From: Typhlomys cinereus
Taxonomy: Eukaryota > Chordata > Mammalia > Rodentia > Platacanthomyidae
Length of the DNA: 64,000 bases
Direction: 5' to 3'
Assembly: GCA_023101885.1 (NCBI GenBank)
Contig: JALPQD010000089.1
Coordinates: 4,387,087-4,451,086, forward strand
The number at the start of each line of letters is the position of its first letter. Position 1 is the stretch's first letter. The position numbers and the translations under genes were made by a program. Of this stretch, positions 1 through 11,740 are shown in pieces. Below the pieces are notes generated by a model. It worked only from the letters and a program-made list of their open reading frames with translations, was not told the origin of the DNA and searched no databases.

Positions 1-2361
1 TGAGGAAGTAATCTTGAATCTTCCCACCAAAAAATGTCCTGTACCAGATGGATTCAGCACAGAGTTCTACCAGACATTTAAGGAGTTAATAATACAAATA
101 CTCCTTAAACTGTTCCATCAAATAGCAAAGGAAGGAACACTACCAAATTCCTTCTATGAAGCTAATATTGTTTTAATCCCCTAACTTAATAAAGATTCAC
201 TTAAAAAAGAAAACTATAGGCCAATCTCTCTGATGAACACAGACGCAAAGATTCTCAACAAAGTCTTAGCAAATCAGATTCAAAAACATATTAAAAAGAT
301 CATTCATGGGGACCAAGTAGGCTTCATCCCCGGCACACAAGGTTGTTCATAATACGCAAATCAATAAATGTAACAAGATCCAACAGCCTTTTATGATCAA
401 AACGCTAGAGACAGTAGGAATGGAAGGAACCTTTATCAATCTAATAAAAGCTGTATACAACAAGCCAACAGCAAGGATTATGCTCAATGGGGAATAATTG
501 GAAACATTCCCACTTTGATCAGAAACTAGGCTGTCCACTCTCACCACTTCTATTCAATATTCTACTTGAAGTTTTAGCCAAAACCATAAGACAAGAAAGG
601 GAAATAAGAGGGATTCAAATCGGCAAGGAAGAAGTCAAGCTGTCCCTATTTGCGGATGACATGATCTTATACCTGAGTGATCCCAAAAACTCCACCAGGA
701 AGCTCCTGGAAATAATTAAGAAGTTCAGCAGGGTGGCAGGATACAAAATAAATGTCCAAAAATCAGAGGCCTTCCTATATGCCCAGAATGAAAGAAGTGA
801 AAAAGCCTTGAGAGAAACAATCTCATTTACTATAGCCCCTAAAAAAATGAAATACCTCGGTATAAACCTAACCAAGGAGGTAAAAAACCTTTACAATGAA
901 AACTTTAAAACCCTAAAGAAAGAAATAGCAGAAGACACAAGAAGGTGGAAAGACCTCCCATGTTCCTGGATTGGCAGAATCAACATCATAAAAATGACCA
1001 TCCTACCAAAGGCAATATACAAATTCAATGCTATACCAATTAAAATCCCAAAGCAATTCTTCAAGGAAGTTGACCAAACAATCTCAAAGTTCATATGGAG
1101 GCACAAAAGCAGACAATGCTGAGTAACAAAAACACTGCTGGAGGTATCACCATACCAAACCTTAGTCTATACTACAAATCCATAGTTATAAAGACAGCCT
1201 GGTACTGGCTCCAAAATAGACACACAGATCAATGGATAAGGATTGAAGACCCAGATATAAGCCCACAAAGTTTCAGCCATTTGGTCTTTGACAAAGGGGC
1301 CAAAAAATTCAATGGAAAAAGAACAACATCTTCAACAAATGGTGCTGGCAAAACTGAATCTCCACATGCAGAAGATTAAAGCTGGACCCATACTTGTCAC
1401 CATGTACAAGACTTAATTCCAAATGGATCAAGGACCTTGATATCAGGCCAGAGACTATAAAAACCATAGTTGAAAGGATAGGGAACTCCCTTGAGCTGAT
1501 TGGGCTAGGCCAACATTTCCTAAACAGACATCCAATGGCACAGTCACTGCTACCAACTCTCAACAGTTGAGATCTTGTGAAATTAAAGAGCCTATGTAAA
1601 GATACAGAGATTGTGACAGGAGCTCAAAGGCAAACCACAGAATGGGAGAAAATCTTCACTAACCACATATCTGATAGAGCTCTGCTGTCCAGAGTGCACA
1701 AAGAACTTAGAAGACTAAACACCAAGGAAAACAATGGCCCAATTAAAAAATGGGCCCTGGAACTTAAAAGAAATTTTACTAGGGATAAAATTAAAATGTC
1801 TAACAAATATCTTAAAAAATGCTCCACTTCTTTAGCCATCAGGGAAATGCAAATCAAAACTTCCTTGAGATAGCATCTCACCCCAGTCAGGGTGGCAAAA
1901 ATCCACAATACAAACAACAACAAATGCTGGAGAGGATGTGGAGAGAGGGGAACTCTGCTACATTGCTGGTGGGAATGCAGGCTCATACAGCCACTCTGGC
2001 GAGCCATCTGGAGATTCTTAAAGAAATTAAAGATTGAAATGCCATATGACCCTGCGATTCCACTTTTGGGAATAAGCCCCATACAGCAGAGGTTCACCTT
2101 GATAGTACAAATACGACCATGTTCATAGCAGCACTGTTTACAATAGCAAAGTCATGGAATCAACCCAAATGTCCATCAGTGGACGAGTGGATAAGGAAAC
2201 AGTGGTACATCTATACAATGGAGTACTACTCAGCCATCAAAAATGATGAATTACTGGAATTTGCTGGGAAATGGACATCATTAGAAAAAATTATATTAAG
2301 TGAAGTATCCTGAACCCAGAAAATTAAGCGCCGTATATACTCCCTAATAGGTGGCTCCTAG
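1..2361 (+). pseudogene. L1 ORF2 (endonuclease/reverse transcriptase), decayed C-terminal part
   Basis: This is what is left of the L1 ORF2 protein gene, whose product nicks genomic DNA and reverse-transcribes L1 RNA at the nick. The longest open piece (487-1122, 211 residues) contains the reverse-transcriptase catalytic motif [11 protein letters not shown] (FADD at about residues 55-58) followed by the thumb region. Later pieces at 1577-1873, 1892-2128 and 2119-2313 carry the C-terminal cysteine motif [19 protein letters not shown] and the end of the protein, with the family stop TAG at 2359-2361. Compared with the copy at 58080-61898, about 70 nt are missing at position 373, removing the motif-A aspartate region (DAEKAFD). 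About 5 nt are missing near 525, destroying RQG, and about 13 nt near 1113. It cannot make a working enzyme. Confidence 0.92.
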
Positions 2362-3400
2362 TATCAAACCCACCCAGCCCACCTTGAGACACTCATAGGT
2401 ATATCTATGTATTACCTACAGTAATTGCAAGGATTATGAACAGGAGGGATGGGGTTGGAGGGCCAAACCAGAAACTAGGAGAGAAGTGACCATGTTACAG
2501 TAGGGAAAATAGGCCTCCATCAAGGACTGCAAGTAAGTAATGTGACACCTGGTTAAGTTCACAGACGTTCGTTCCTGATCATTTACAACTAAGGGGGTAT
2601 GATCTCACCAGAAGGGGAGGGCATATAGTCTGGCAGAAGTAACCATTTTGCAAATGGGCGATTAACCCCTCCCTCATTGAAGTTTCTTACTTTTATTACA
2701 TCTACCCTTGAATGTGCTCTTATAATAAGACTCCAGTTTAACAGTTTTTTGTCTCTGGCCAGGGGGTGACATACAGTGCCCAGCAGGATGGAGTGAAGGG
2801 CATTGCAGGAGCAGCAAAACTGCTAAAGAAAACCAACAAACCACAATCCATAATTTCAGAGTCTCTATATCAACCACCTAGAACTAGGCCAGACTAATCT
2901 CTCCCCATCCTGAAGCTCAGGGAAATTTTGGAAGAGGAGGCAGTAAAAGTGTAAGAGCAAAAGGATGGGAGGAGCAATGATTTACAAGATACTCCACACA
3001 AGTTAGGGCCGAAGCAATCATAATTGGACTTTGCATGCCCTGTGCAATGTCCAACACACTATTGACCTTACAAAGTCTAGCATCTGCTAAAGGCACCAAG
3101 ATCCTTGGAGGCAAGGGATTGGCAGCCACAGTAGTGTTCCTATGCTTAAGGGGAACATGGGAAAGGGTTCAAGGAAATGCCACTGGGTCCTTGTATGTCA
3201 TCGGAGAGGAGGGCCCAGAGGAGAGTCAGGGATGCACATTAAAGGACTCTCTGGGAATTGGGGCGGGAGGCACTGGGGGATGGGGAGGGAGGGGTGAGGG
3301 GAGGGGAATCAGGGGCTTCAGGGGGAGGAGGAGGGAGGGAGGGAACTGGTGTACTTTTAAGTTTGTATGAGTGGAAGTAATAATAAAAATGTTAAAAAAA
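2362..3400 (+). other. L1 3' UTR with G-rich polypurine tract
   Basis: Non-coding 3' end of the first L1. The region shares blocks with 56508-57480 and 61899-62938, such as GGGGGTGACATACAGTGCCC. From about 3259 to 3350 the plus strand is almost pure purine with many G runs (GGGGGATGGGGAGGGAGGGG), a typical L1 3' UTR feature able to form G-quadruplexes. Short open frames in this stretch are by-products of base composition. Confidence 0.85.
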
Positions 3401-4585
3401 GACTGTCGCTAGGAATTAATCCAACTTGAGTTCATTTCCATGTTCTTCTAGTAACTATTTGTTATGAGAACCTTCTTTGAGGTTGCATTTCTGCACTCAT
3501 ATGGATATGCATTTACCATTTAGACTTATTTAACCTAGTGTTGCAAGCAACTATATTTTATAAATGTCCTGTAGGAATAACTGTAACACAGAATATGCTA
3601 ACGTTTGTGGCTACTATTAGTCTGTTAACATAAAAATTTCTTCATTTCTGGTCACAAGTTGCTTAAGTGGAATAATGTCTATTAGTGAGCATGTTTTGGC
3701 ATCTGTTTGAGACATACCGACTATACACATAGACTATACACATATTAAAGATAATAAGGTATGCATTGGTACATTTGTTTTAAAAGTATATGAATATTCA
3801 CATAATAAAAGAAATTTCAGAGTCATTGATTGTCTTCTGTTTTTTCTTCTGAGTATTAATGCATGCCACAGGCACTGAATTCTGTTAATCTATAGTGGCA
3901 CTGGAAGTAACCTCAAAATAACTGCTGTAGGTCATCACACTAAAACTTGTGCTCACAATCAGAAACACTGACTAATGATGAAATGCCTGAAGCAAGCATA
4001 GATTATAGAACATCATTTTACTTTAAGAACATGACAAGCTTTCCAAATTTCAAAGTAGGTATTGCTAGAAGGTAGAAATCCAAGTTTTATTGACCTTTAT
4101 TTCTCTGCTGGGAAATTTAGCAATGCTGAGGATCTGAGTGAATGGATAAGGGCATAAAATTGATAGATTCCAATTTACAGACCAAACTTCCAAGTTTTCT
4201 TGGCACTGCCATTGTAGTCATGAATAAATTTTTCCTAAATAAAACTAGAACATGCTTTCCACACACTGAAAACATTCAATAGGAGTTTCACCTTAGAATA
4301 AAAATTATATGCCCTACAACTTGCCCTTTAAATCTTCTCAATCAAGCATCCAAACTACTGTTTGTATTTTAATGACTAATGCACTCCATGTCATCTTTGG
4401 ACAATATATCTACTCTGATTGCAACTGTATAACTTTCTTTAGGGTTTATCTGCTACTGAATATCCTTCTTCCCTTTTTGTTTACTGCATTATTTTCCTTC
4501 AAGTTTTAATTCCACTCAACTCTACAATTGCTAAAAGATTCCAGCATTTGATAAGTGGAAGGAAAACATAAATCAGTGGTAAAAC
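3401..4585. other. AT-rich sequence, no recognised feature
   Basis: No coding, RNA or young repeat signal was recognised. The 66-codon open frame at 4309-4509 has no family resemblance and sits in low-GC DNA where such frames arise by chance. Confidence 0.6.
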
Positions 4586-4589
4586 AGGG

Positions 4590-4850
4590 ATGTGTATTAT
4601 TGTACTATGAAAAACCAGGATTCAAATTCTAGTTCTTTATCCTTTTGCATGTGTCATCAGAAGCAAGACTTTTAATGTCTTTGAGCCTGTGTTTTTCCTA
4701 TTTATTACAAGTAAATCTGGGTGCTAGCTATATTAGATAAGTAAATGTCAGTTCTCAAGTTGACAGAAGCTGCAAATATTTATAGTGTGTCTCTGGGGTT
4801 TAATACAATGCTTGACATACACCTTTTGTTTAAGAAGTATTAATATTTAA
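4590..4850 (+). repeat. MIR SINE remnant
   Basis: The text around 4615-4700 follows the ancient mammalian MIR pattern: a stretch like 'ccaggattcaaattctagttc', then a degraded 'gtgtgacc..gcaag' core, then 'ctttgagcctgtgtttttcc'. A tail-like 'caatgcttgacatacac' follows near 4807. Boundaries and identity were judged by eye. Confidence 0.55.
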
Positions 4851-6220
4851 TGAAAATAACAACAAGAGTTTCCACAATGAAATGGGAGAGGTTAAAAGAA
4901 AGAGGCCAAAATGAACAGGCAGGTAGTCCATAACTGAATGGTATCATTTGTTAGGGGTCAAGTCCATGCAAGAACAAGGAACAGAGCTGATGGGGAAAGC
5001 GAAATCATCTTCCATACTGCAAACAAAATTTCTACATGAACTGAATGAAGAACTTATAACACAGTGTAACAAGCCACGTGTGTCCCCAGGCTGCTTTAGT
5101 TTGGTTGAGAGAGGTCAAATTCTCTCCCCCACCCTTTATGTTTTGATTTATTTTCAACTGAGTAATTTTATCAACTATCATCATTTAGCAATTATGTTAT
5201 TGATTTCAGTAAATTGATCACTGCATTCATATTTGAACTTGTTTTACTTTGTCAAACCTGAAAATATTTAATAATTTGTTTTCTTGTGTCAATTTAATTG
5301 ATATTCCTTCTTAGTTATATAGCTAATGTTTTAGTTATAGGATAAATAATTAAGTATTGGATATTATTGTTCTTTTATAACTTCAGTAGCAGTGTTTCTG
5401 CTTTTAGAATTTCACCTCAATTTCATCCCTTAAGTATATCAGTATCCTTTCTTAAAACAAAGAAAAAAAGCCTACATATTTCTTTGCTTAATGAACTCTA
5501 GTTGCTCCATAAAAATGTAGAAATAAATTATCAGGTATTTGTATTTACTTTTACTAATAAACTTACATCCTCTTTTCCATTTTTCTCTTTCTTCTTATTA
5601 GGCATTTTTTTCTGGGATTACAATTCTGGCTACCAGGAAATATATCTTAAATGTATTTCCAGTTAAAATAATAAAAGTTTGTTGATATTAAATCCTTTAC
5701 TTTTAAATTTTACTGTAGCTAGTAAATCTCCAGTTTGGTGGTCTTAACTAGAAATGGATTTTGAAGTTGGCATTTACTTTTCTCCAGCATACTGATGATT
5801 TTATGCATTTATCTTCTAGGTTGCAAAGTCCAGTCAGCTGAAAATTTGACATTTTTAGTTGTCACAATGTTTGTTGCTGCTTTCACGGAGCCTGGTCTTG
5901 ACTTCATGACTATTTTTCAGTCTCCCTTCTGCTTTTCTATATAATATGATTAGAAATTGATGGATTATATTTTAAGCTTCTAAGAGTTCCTGTCTCACTA
6001 GATTTAATAATGATGTTCATATTAAATATGGAATGTCTTCAGCTAATAACATCTAGATATTTCATGCTTCAAAATGTCAGTTCTCACTTCTTTTCAATTT
6101 CAGTTACTCACATCACAGTTTCTCATGTTCCTTTGTATGTCTCCTAAGTTTTATTCTCCTAAGTTTTATGAAACATTTTTGTCTTGTCATTTTTGAAATC
6201 ATCTTATCATCATGGTATTC
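4851..6220. other. AT-rich sequence, no recognised feature
   Basis: Mostly AT-rich unique sequence. A 14-nt tandem pair (TCTCCTAAGTTTTA twice, about 6139-6167) is the only local structure noted. The 89-codon frame at 4948-5217 has no recognisable product. Confidence 0.55.
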
Positions 6221-6224
6221 TTTT

Positions 6225-6745
6225 TTTTTTTCTACTTTTACAAGGATATTGAGCATTGCTTCCCTCTGTCCCATCTCCTTCCTTCCCTTCACCATTCCCT
6301 CCTTCTCCCATTTACACTTCCATCTATCTGGATGCTTCTATGGACCCCATGGTTCACTCTAACTTGTCTACTCGTGTAGAGGCTCAGGTCTCCATGGTAT
6401 ATCTAGTTACCTCTCTTCAGGCCACCCCAACGATATGTGCATTTCCCTTCATGCACCCAGCTTTAGACCCAATGATTTCCACTTTAATTTCCATTCTATG
6501 GGTATAATAGCTACCTATAGAGCAGTTTGATGTACTGTCTTCCTACTCTAAATTTATTGGCTGTCTTCCCTATTGATCTATTTCCTTCCTTTTTCTAGGT
6601 TCTTATTCTAGTTTACAGTAACAGGGATGGGTATCATTCTAACAAGTGGGTCTTGAATCCAATCAGAAAGCTGTTGGTTTTCTCCTTGGTACTCATGCCA
6701 CTATTACACTGGTGGTCACCTGTTGCCATGGTCATTTGAATCATT
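6225..6745 (-). mobile_element. Old L1 3'-end remnant, antisense
   Basis: A T run at 6226-6237 is followed by a pyrimidine-rich block (about 6258-6310), the mirror of the L1 A-tail and polypurine tract. Further on, text such as 'cttgaatccaatcagaaagctg' (about 6653-6675) resembles old rodent L1 3' UTR sequence read backwards. It is diverged and matches none of the young L1s here closely. Open frames at 6168-6507 are products of the pyrimidine-rich strand. Confidence 0.45.
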
Positions 6746-6749
6746 ATTC

Positions 6750-7185
6750 TTTTAATATCTTGTTTTATTTCTTTTTCTTTTAAATACACTGATACTTAAA
6801 ATTCTGTGTGAACAAAATAGCGACAGAAATAATAGGATTTTTTCCTCCTACTTATTTTGATAATTAAACCTGTTGTGTTTTGCATTCATGGCAAATTGTT
6901 ATCTCGTGGAATTTGAATTTGGGTATAATTTGACTTCCAATGTATATTTTCTGGAGAGGATTTATAATTGTTCTTTCCGGGAACATGGGGTATTACCACT
7001 CTAGGATCTCTTTAAAATCAACTGTCCTTTTGTTTCATTTTAGGTCAGACACTTACAAATTTTAGCCACAAATTTAATTTTGAGGATGAATAAGTTACTA
7101 ATTCTTGGTTTCCTGAGGAAATAACCCAGTTGTAGAGGCCTAGCCTAGCATGCACTCAGCTCTGCTTCTAACCTGAGCATAAACT
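6750..7185. other. No recognised feature
   Basis: AT-rich sequence without coding or repeat signal that I can support. Confidence 0.5.
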
Positions 7186-7187
7186 GC

Positions 7188-7310
7188 TTGTTTTGACTCA
7201 CTTCTGTAGTCTCAGAACTCCAGAAGTAGAGGCATAAGGATGAGAAGAAAACAGAGGCTTCATGTTAGTCACTAATACATGAGACGCTGTCTCTAAACAA
7301 ATGTTCCAAG
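7188..7310 (+). repeat. B1/B4-like SINE remnant
   Basis: The order 'tgtagtctcagaactccagaagtagaggca..aggatgagaag' then 'catgagacgctgtctctaaacaaa' follows the 7SL-derived B1/B4 pattern (Alu-like right part ending in a 'gaccctgtctcaaa' equivalent). It is strongly diverged. Confidence 0.5.
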
Positions 7311-9085
7311 AATAATTTTTCCCTTTATCCAGATTCAAGTCCTGAGAAGTTCTATATCTTGTGGTTTGTGTCTGTAAAGGAGACAAATGTTTATCTGTTT
7401 CATCCATTTAAATGGGCAATCTTGGGTTGATAACTGTGTTTATTTGGAGGGTGAATCAGGTCTGTTTCTTTTGAATGAGGTCTAAAATCCACTCATCTTC
7501 TTAGATGCTTTGTGATTAATATTAACTAGAGGGATTTCATCTTTTGGGGATTATTTTAAAATATGATTACATTTTAAGTTTCTTGAAGAAAATGAGAGTA
7601 AAATGATAGACTAAAGTTATCAGTTAATTCAGTAAGCAAAAATATGGGCAAACATATAGATGATAGACTGATCCCTTTACATAGTTAGATGAGCTGCATA
7701 TAGACTTTCAGCTGCTCATCGCAAGTAGGCATGCATTCAAGTCAAACAGCCTTGATATATTCCTGGGACTATATCTCTTTTGTCAGTTAACCTGTTGGCA
7801 GCTAAGTGCAAACTTTATTGTGAGTTTAATGTAGATAAAAAAATGGTTTATTGGCCATTTGTGAAAATGAGCACATTGACAAACAGATCTACAGAAGCCC
7901 TATGATTCAGATGTAACCAGCATGATGTCACTATGATCATCATTAGCACTGATTCAATTCTGCTAATTTTCTTTGAATATGATCTAAGTGGTGTGCTCCT
8001 CATGCTTTTCTTATAAAGGACATATTTTGCATTTCACTTGTTTTGAATTCATTTCTGCGAAAGAACAAGCATTTGTCACATCTGCAGGTAACACCTCACT
8101 AAAGTGACACAACCTATCTTTAGTGTCTTGGCTCAACATACTTTGCATTTCTCTCAAGTGTTTAATAAAACCATTTGCCACTAAGAATGAAACTGAGAAC
8201 AATTTCAAAATAAAATCAGCTTTGTCTGGTACTAGACACCAGCATTTTATAGAAGGTCTAAGTCCTAACACTTGAAGTAACTTTTAAAGCCATAGAATCA
8301 TTTTATTTTATTCCTCTACCATTTAAGGTTTACATAATGTTTTTTTGAGTTCTCAAATTGTTTGTGCAATTAAATGTAACCTGTGGGGCCCCTTAACTGC
8401 AAATCCCTTATTTGAATAATCATTCAAAAGGCCATAGCCTGGCTTCAGAGGGCTACCCCTGCTTTTGAGGATCCATCAGGAAAATCAGAATAAGGCCTTA
8501 GGATCCATACCTTAGAATACACCATCTATCCTTTTAAAATTTTAATGTAAAACATTTCAATAACACTATGAGTGGAGACAGATATTACATGTGCTGTGAA
8601 TTTCTTTGGACAATAAGTTTAGCATTTTTAAATTTACAAACAAAAGTAAAACCCTGCTTGGAGTCCCTTTAGTGTGTCACAGGGCCCACCAAAAAAATCA
8701 ATACTATATTAACATTTAGGAGTTGTTAAATTTGCTTTATATTTTTAAACTTTGACATGTATTTTCTTTAAGACATTTGGTATACATTCTTGAAATACAC
8801 ATCAGGTCTGTTTCAAAAAATTGCATGAGTTCTAATAAAAATCAGGAAATACATGAACCTATATCTGAATGACAATACATACATGGATGGATTTGACTTA
8901 TTTCACTAAATCCAACAGAAAAAATGGAGCGTTTAGTGACTAAAAGTACAAGAGAGATATTTTTATACTTTATAGACATGTTCAGAATAACAATTGTCTG
9001 ATTTTACTATCTAAACGAATCAAACTCAAATATTTACTTTCTTTGACTTTATAATCTAAATGATCATAAAGCAGGTTTAGAGCAG
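7311..9085. other. AT-rich sequence, no recognised feature
   Basis: No gene or clear repeat. A minus-strand frame of 86 codons (8011-8271) shows no recognisable family and I do not call it a gene. Confidence 0.5.
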
Positions 9086-9088
9086 CCA

Positions 9089-9587
9089 TGCTGGGATGGT
9101 CATTGAAGGTCTTTGAAGGTCATTCCCCACTGCTGGGATTACCCTGAAAGAACACACCCTTCACCAATTTCCCCCAACCCTTTGCTTAGAAAAGGATATG
9201 GAGATTAGCTCTGCTTTAAGGAAACAGCCTCATCAGGAAATGGGCCCAAGGTCAACTGGGTTGGGCCCCAGTGTGAACTACCCAATGAAGGAAAGCCATT
9301 CCCTATCTCCCCGCCCCCATTGCCTAAGTGTATAAATATAACTGACCCTTGGCAGCCATCTTTGGTACCCGCCCCTCATGCAGTCCACATGTGCAATCCA
9401 TGAGTTCATTTCTAGCTGCTCTGCCCCCTCATTGATCTCATCCCTGGAGTGCATGTTGTTCGAGTCCTTCATGGCATTCCATTTCTGGAGTCCATGAGTT
9501 CCATTTTTTCTCTCCTTAAACTCTACCTTAATCCTCTACATGTGTTTTGATTTCAATCTTTGACTCTGAACATGAGAACCCTGCAAC
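9089..9587 (+). mobile_element. Probable solo LTR of an endogenous retrovirus-like element
   Basis: This ~500-bp block is more GC-rich than its surroundings, begins with TG (TGCTGGGATGG) and ends with CA (AACCCTGCAACA). Inside is a GC box-like CCCCGCCCCC (about 9308-9318) followed by a TATA box, TATAAATATA, at 9331-9340, the order expected of U3. The final ~60 nt ('gattttcaatctttgactctgaacatgagaacc'-like) resemble rodent LTR R/U5 ends. No gag, pol or env coding sequence accompanies it, so it would be a solo LTR. No clear 4-6 bp target duplication could be set at the ends, so boundaries are uncertain. Confidence 0.5.
9331..9340 (+). promoter_or_regulatory. TATA box in the probable LTR
   Basis: TATAAATATA lies about 20 nt downstream of a C-rich GC box-like motif, inside the putative LTR. 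Spacing and order fit a polymerase II core promoter in U3. There is no evidence that it is active. Confidence 0.45.
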
Positions 9588-9644
9588 AATCAGACATATT
9601 TTTTTTACTTGAAGAAATTACTTGAGCTGTGTCAAAAGTGAGTT

Positions 9645-9676
9645 AAAAAATAAATAAGTAAATAAATAAATAAATA
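9645..9676. repeat. (TAAA)n microsatellite
   Basis: About seven AAAT-type units (AAATAAGTAAATAAATAAAT). No target duplication was found that would make it a retroposon tail. Confidence 0.8.
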
Positions 9677-9679
9677 CAT

Positions 9680-10445
9680 GAACTATGATTTGAAGAAGAG
9701 ACAACCAGATACACATTTCATATATAAACCATGCCTTCCTTATGAACCCTAAGCGGTCTTCAATGAAGACAGCAATGATACAACATGACCATAACCATGA
9801 CTATAATGATAAGAGCTGGGAACAAATTCCAAACATATGATACCTAAAGGATCATAATTTTCATGAAGAAAGAATTAAATTTTTTTTCAAAAGCAGAGCC
9901 TGATATCCATTACAAATGTCTGGGCCTGATAGCTGTCACATATGGCTGGGTTGTTACTTGGCAGCTTCACTGTAAGATTTCAAGCTCCTGCATTTTCATC
10001 CAATTATAATCACATTTCTGCAAAACTTAAGCACAATTATTTTTTAAAAAGAAGGAAGCAATCAAATATATGAATTACTTCTGCTGTTATGCAGAGACTC
10101 GATCTGTAATAGATTTGTGTGGACATTAAAGCCCTAGGAAATTGAATTTATTTGTAGAGTTCCTTAAGATGTCATATATTACTATAAGCAAGAGGCCATG
10201 TTGAAATCTCTATGCACAGGGATGTACTTGTGAACAGACTATTTTAATAATACTTTTATTTTCTTTAAATAAACTCTTTACTTTGTATTGTCTAGCAAAC
10301 TTCTGAGTTGCAGCCAAACATATGTAGAATACATGTTCACTTTAATGACTTTGCATTTGATCCTATGTCAGGATGAAAACTTCTTTCTTTTTCACTTTCT
10401 TGAGCAATTTTCTAGACTACCTTGAAGTCATTCATGATAACGGGT
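9680..10445. other. AT-rich sequence, no recognised feature
   Basis: No coding, RNA or confident repeat signal. Confidence 0.5.
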
Positions 10446-10447
10446 AG

Positions 10448-10469
10448 TCATATTTTTATTTATTTATTT

Positions 10470-10505
<36 letters not shown>

Positions 10506-10748
10506 CGTGCGTGTGTGTGTGTGTGTGTCAGAGAGTTCTGGGTGTCCCTGTGGAGGACCAAGAATGACTTTGGGAATCATCCTAGATTTCTTCTGCCTCC
10601 TTTTTGCTTCACTGAGATTTCATAAGCTCCTCCCACAGGGACCAGAAGCGCAGGCTACTGCAGTTTCTGTTTGACATTTTTATGTGGGACCTGGGATCTG
10701 AACTCAAGATCTTCTGCTTGAGAGGCCTCTGAGCCATCTGTCCAACCC
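10448..10748 (-). mobile_element. tRNA-derived SINE (B2 superfamily-like), antisense
   Basis: Read on the minus strand, the element starts near 10748 with 'ggttggacagatggctcagaggcc', a tRNA-like polymerase III A-box region. It continues through 'gatcttgagttcagatcc' (B-box region) and a body related to the young SINE at 27753-28042, and ends in (CA)n followed by an A/T-rich tail (10448-10474). It is more diverged than the copies at 32.4, 41.8 and 42.75 kb. The TG repeat at 10474-10528 is its tail. Confidence 0.75.
10474..10528. repeat. (TG)n microsatellite inside a SINE tail
   Basis: Nearly uninterrupted TG with two GCGTGC interruptions (10501-10512). Cysteine/valine-rich open frames crossing it are artefacts. 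Confidence 0.95.
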
Positions 10749-10749
10749 A

Positions 10750-11340
10750 ATAATGAGAAATTTTAGAGGGAGGTATACTGAAGTATTAGTCTTACAATAA
10801 GATTTTTGTTTTCATGAAGTAAAAATCAATTAAAATGACTGTGGGAAAGATGTTTGTATCAATCAGGTATGCAGTACTATCTACCAAGCACTCCATTATA
10901 GGTCTGTGCTCCAGTCGCTCACAGTAGTAAACTGCTGACTAATACACAGCTATTATATTTATTCTCCTTAATTTTTAATTTTTTCTGTCCTCCATAATAA
11001 CCACACACACAAGCACACATTCATGCATGCATGCACACGCAAACAAAAAAAGAAACAAAAAAGAATTTGATGAACAGAGCTCTATATTTGCTCTGTTATT
11101 TGGCAAATACATCATATTCAGTCACTGCAATATTTGCACTTATAAAATATGAAATAAATAACACACACACCAACGATTGTTAAAATTATTAAAATGAGTA
11201 GTATAAACCAAGCATTTATGACTATATCCAACAGAGCAAGAAATCACTGATTGGTAATAGTGTATATAAAAAGCACAGACTCAGAAAAATAATTGATATT
11301 CAAGAAATTTTATATTTAAAAAATAAGAATACCCATAAAC
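10750..11340. other. AT-rich sequence, no recognised feature
   Basis: Contains short CA-rich runs near 11003-11045 and 11160-11170, otherwise no signal. Confidence 0.5.
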
Positions 11341-11345
11341 ATCAC

Positions 11346-11740
11346 TGTCAAGAGCTGAGAAGATGGTTCAGTGGTTAATGTGCTTGCTGTGCAAGCAAAA
11401 GTGCTGGAGATAGATTCCCCAAAATGCAAGTAAAGGCCTAGTAGACATGACAGTCCGACTGTAATTCTAGTCTCCAAAGGCAGAGAATGGGAATCTCCAG
11501 AGCAAGCTGGCAAGACATGCTAGTCTAAACTACCCTCTGGATTGAATTAAAGACCCAAACTCAAAAACAAGAAGATAAACAAAGATAAACAAACAAGGAT
11601 TCCTGGTGTCAACCTTAGGCCTCCATATGGACACACCAATTTGCTTGTTCACTCCCCCCACATGTACCTCCATCCACATGAAAACAGGCATATGTATACG
11701 TGTACCCATACACGCATATGCGTGGAAAGTAGTGAAATGA
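11346..11740 (+). mobile_element. Old tRNA-derived SINE (B2 superfamily-like)
   Basis: The head 'agctgagaagatggttcagtggttaatgtgcttgctgtgcaagc' has tRNA-like A-box spacing, with a decayed B box near 'gatagattccc'. A body with 'ctgtaattctagtctccaaaggcagagaatgggaatctccagagcaagctggc' follows, then a CA-rich tail after 11640. The same body recurs at about 27145-27300 and, weaker, 31060-31260, so these are copies of one old family. Confidence 0.65.

Larger units (their letters stand above)
1..3400 (+). mobile_element. LINE-1 retrotransposon, 3' half (cut by window edge)
   Basis: An L1 element enters the window already inside the reverse-transcriptase part of ORF2 and runs to an A-rich end near 3400. 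The order is ORF2 remains (1-2361), a 3' UTR of about 1 kb, a G-rich polypurine tract (about 3259-3350), then the terminal GTTAAAAAAAG. The same order and closely similar sequence recur in the elements ending near 57480 and 62938, which fixes the family. Many frameshifts and at least two internal deletions show it is dead. The 5' end and any upstream target duplication lie outside the window. Confidence 0.93.
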
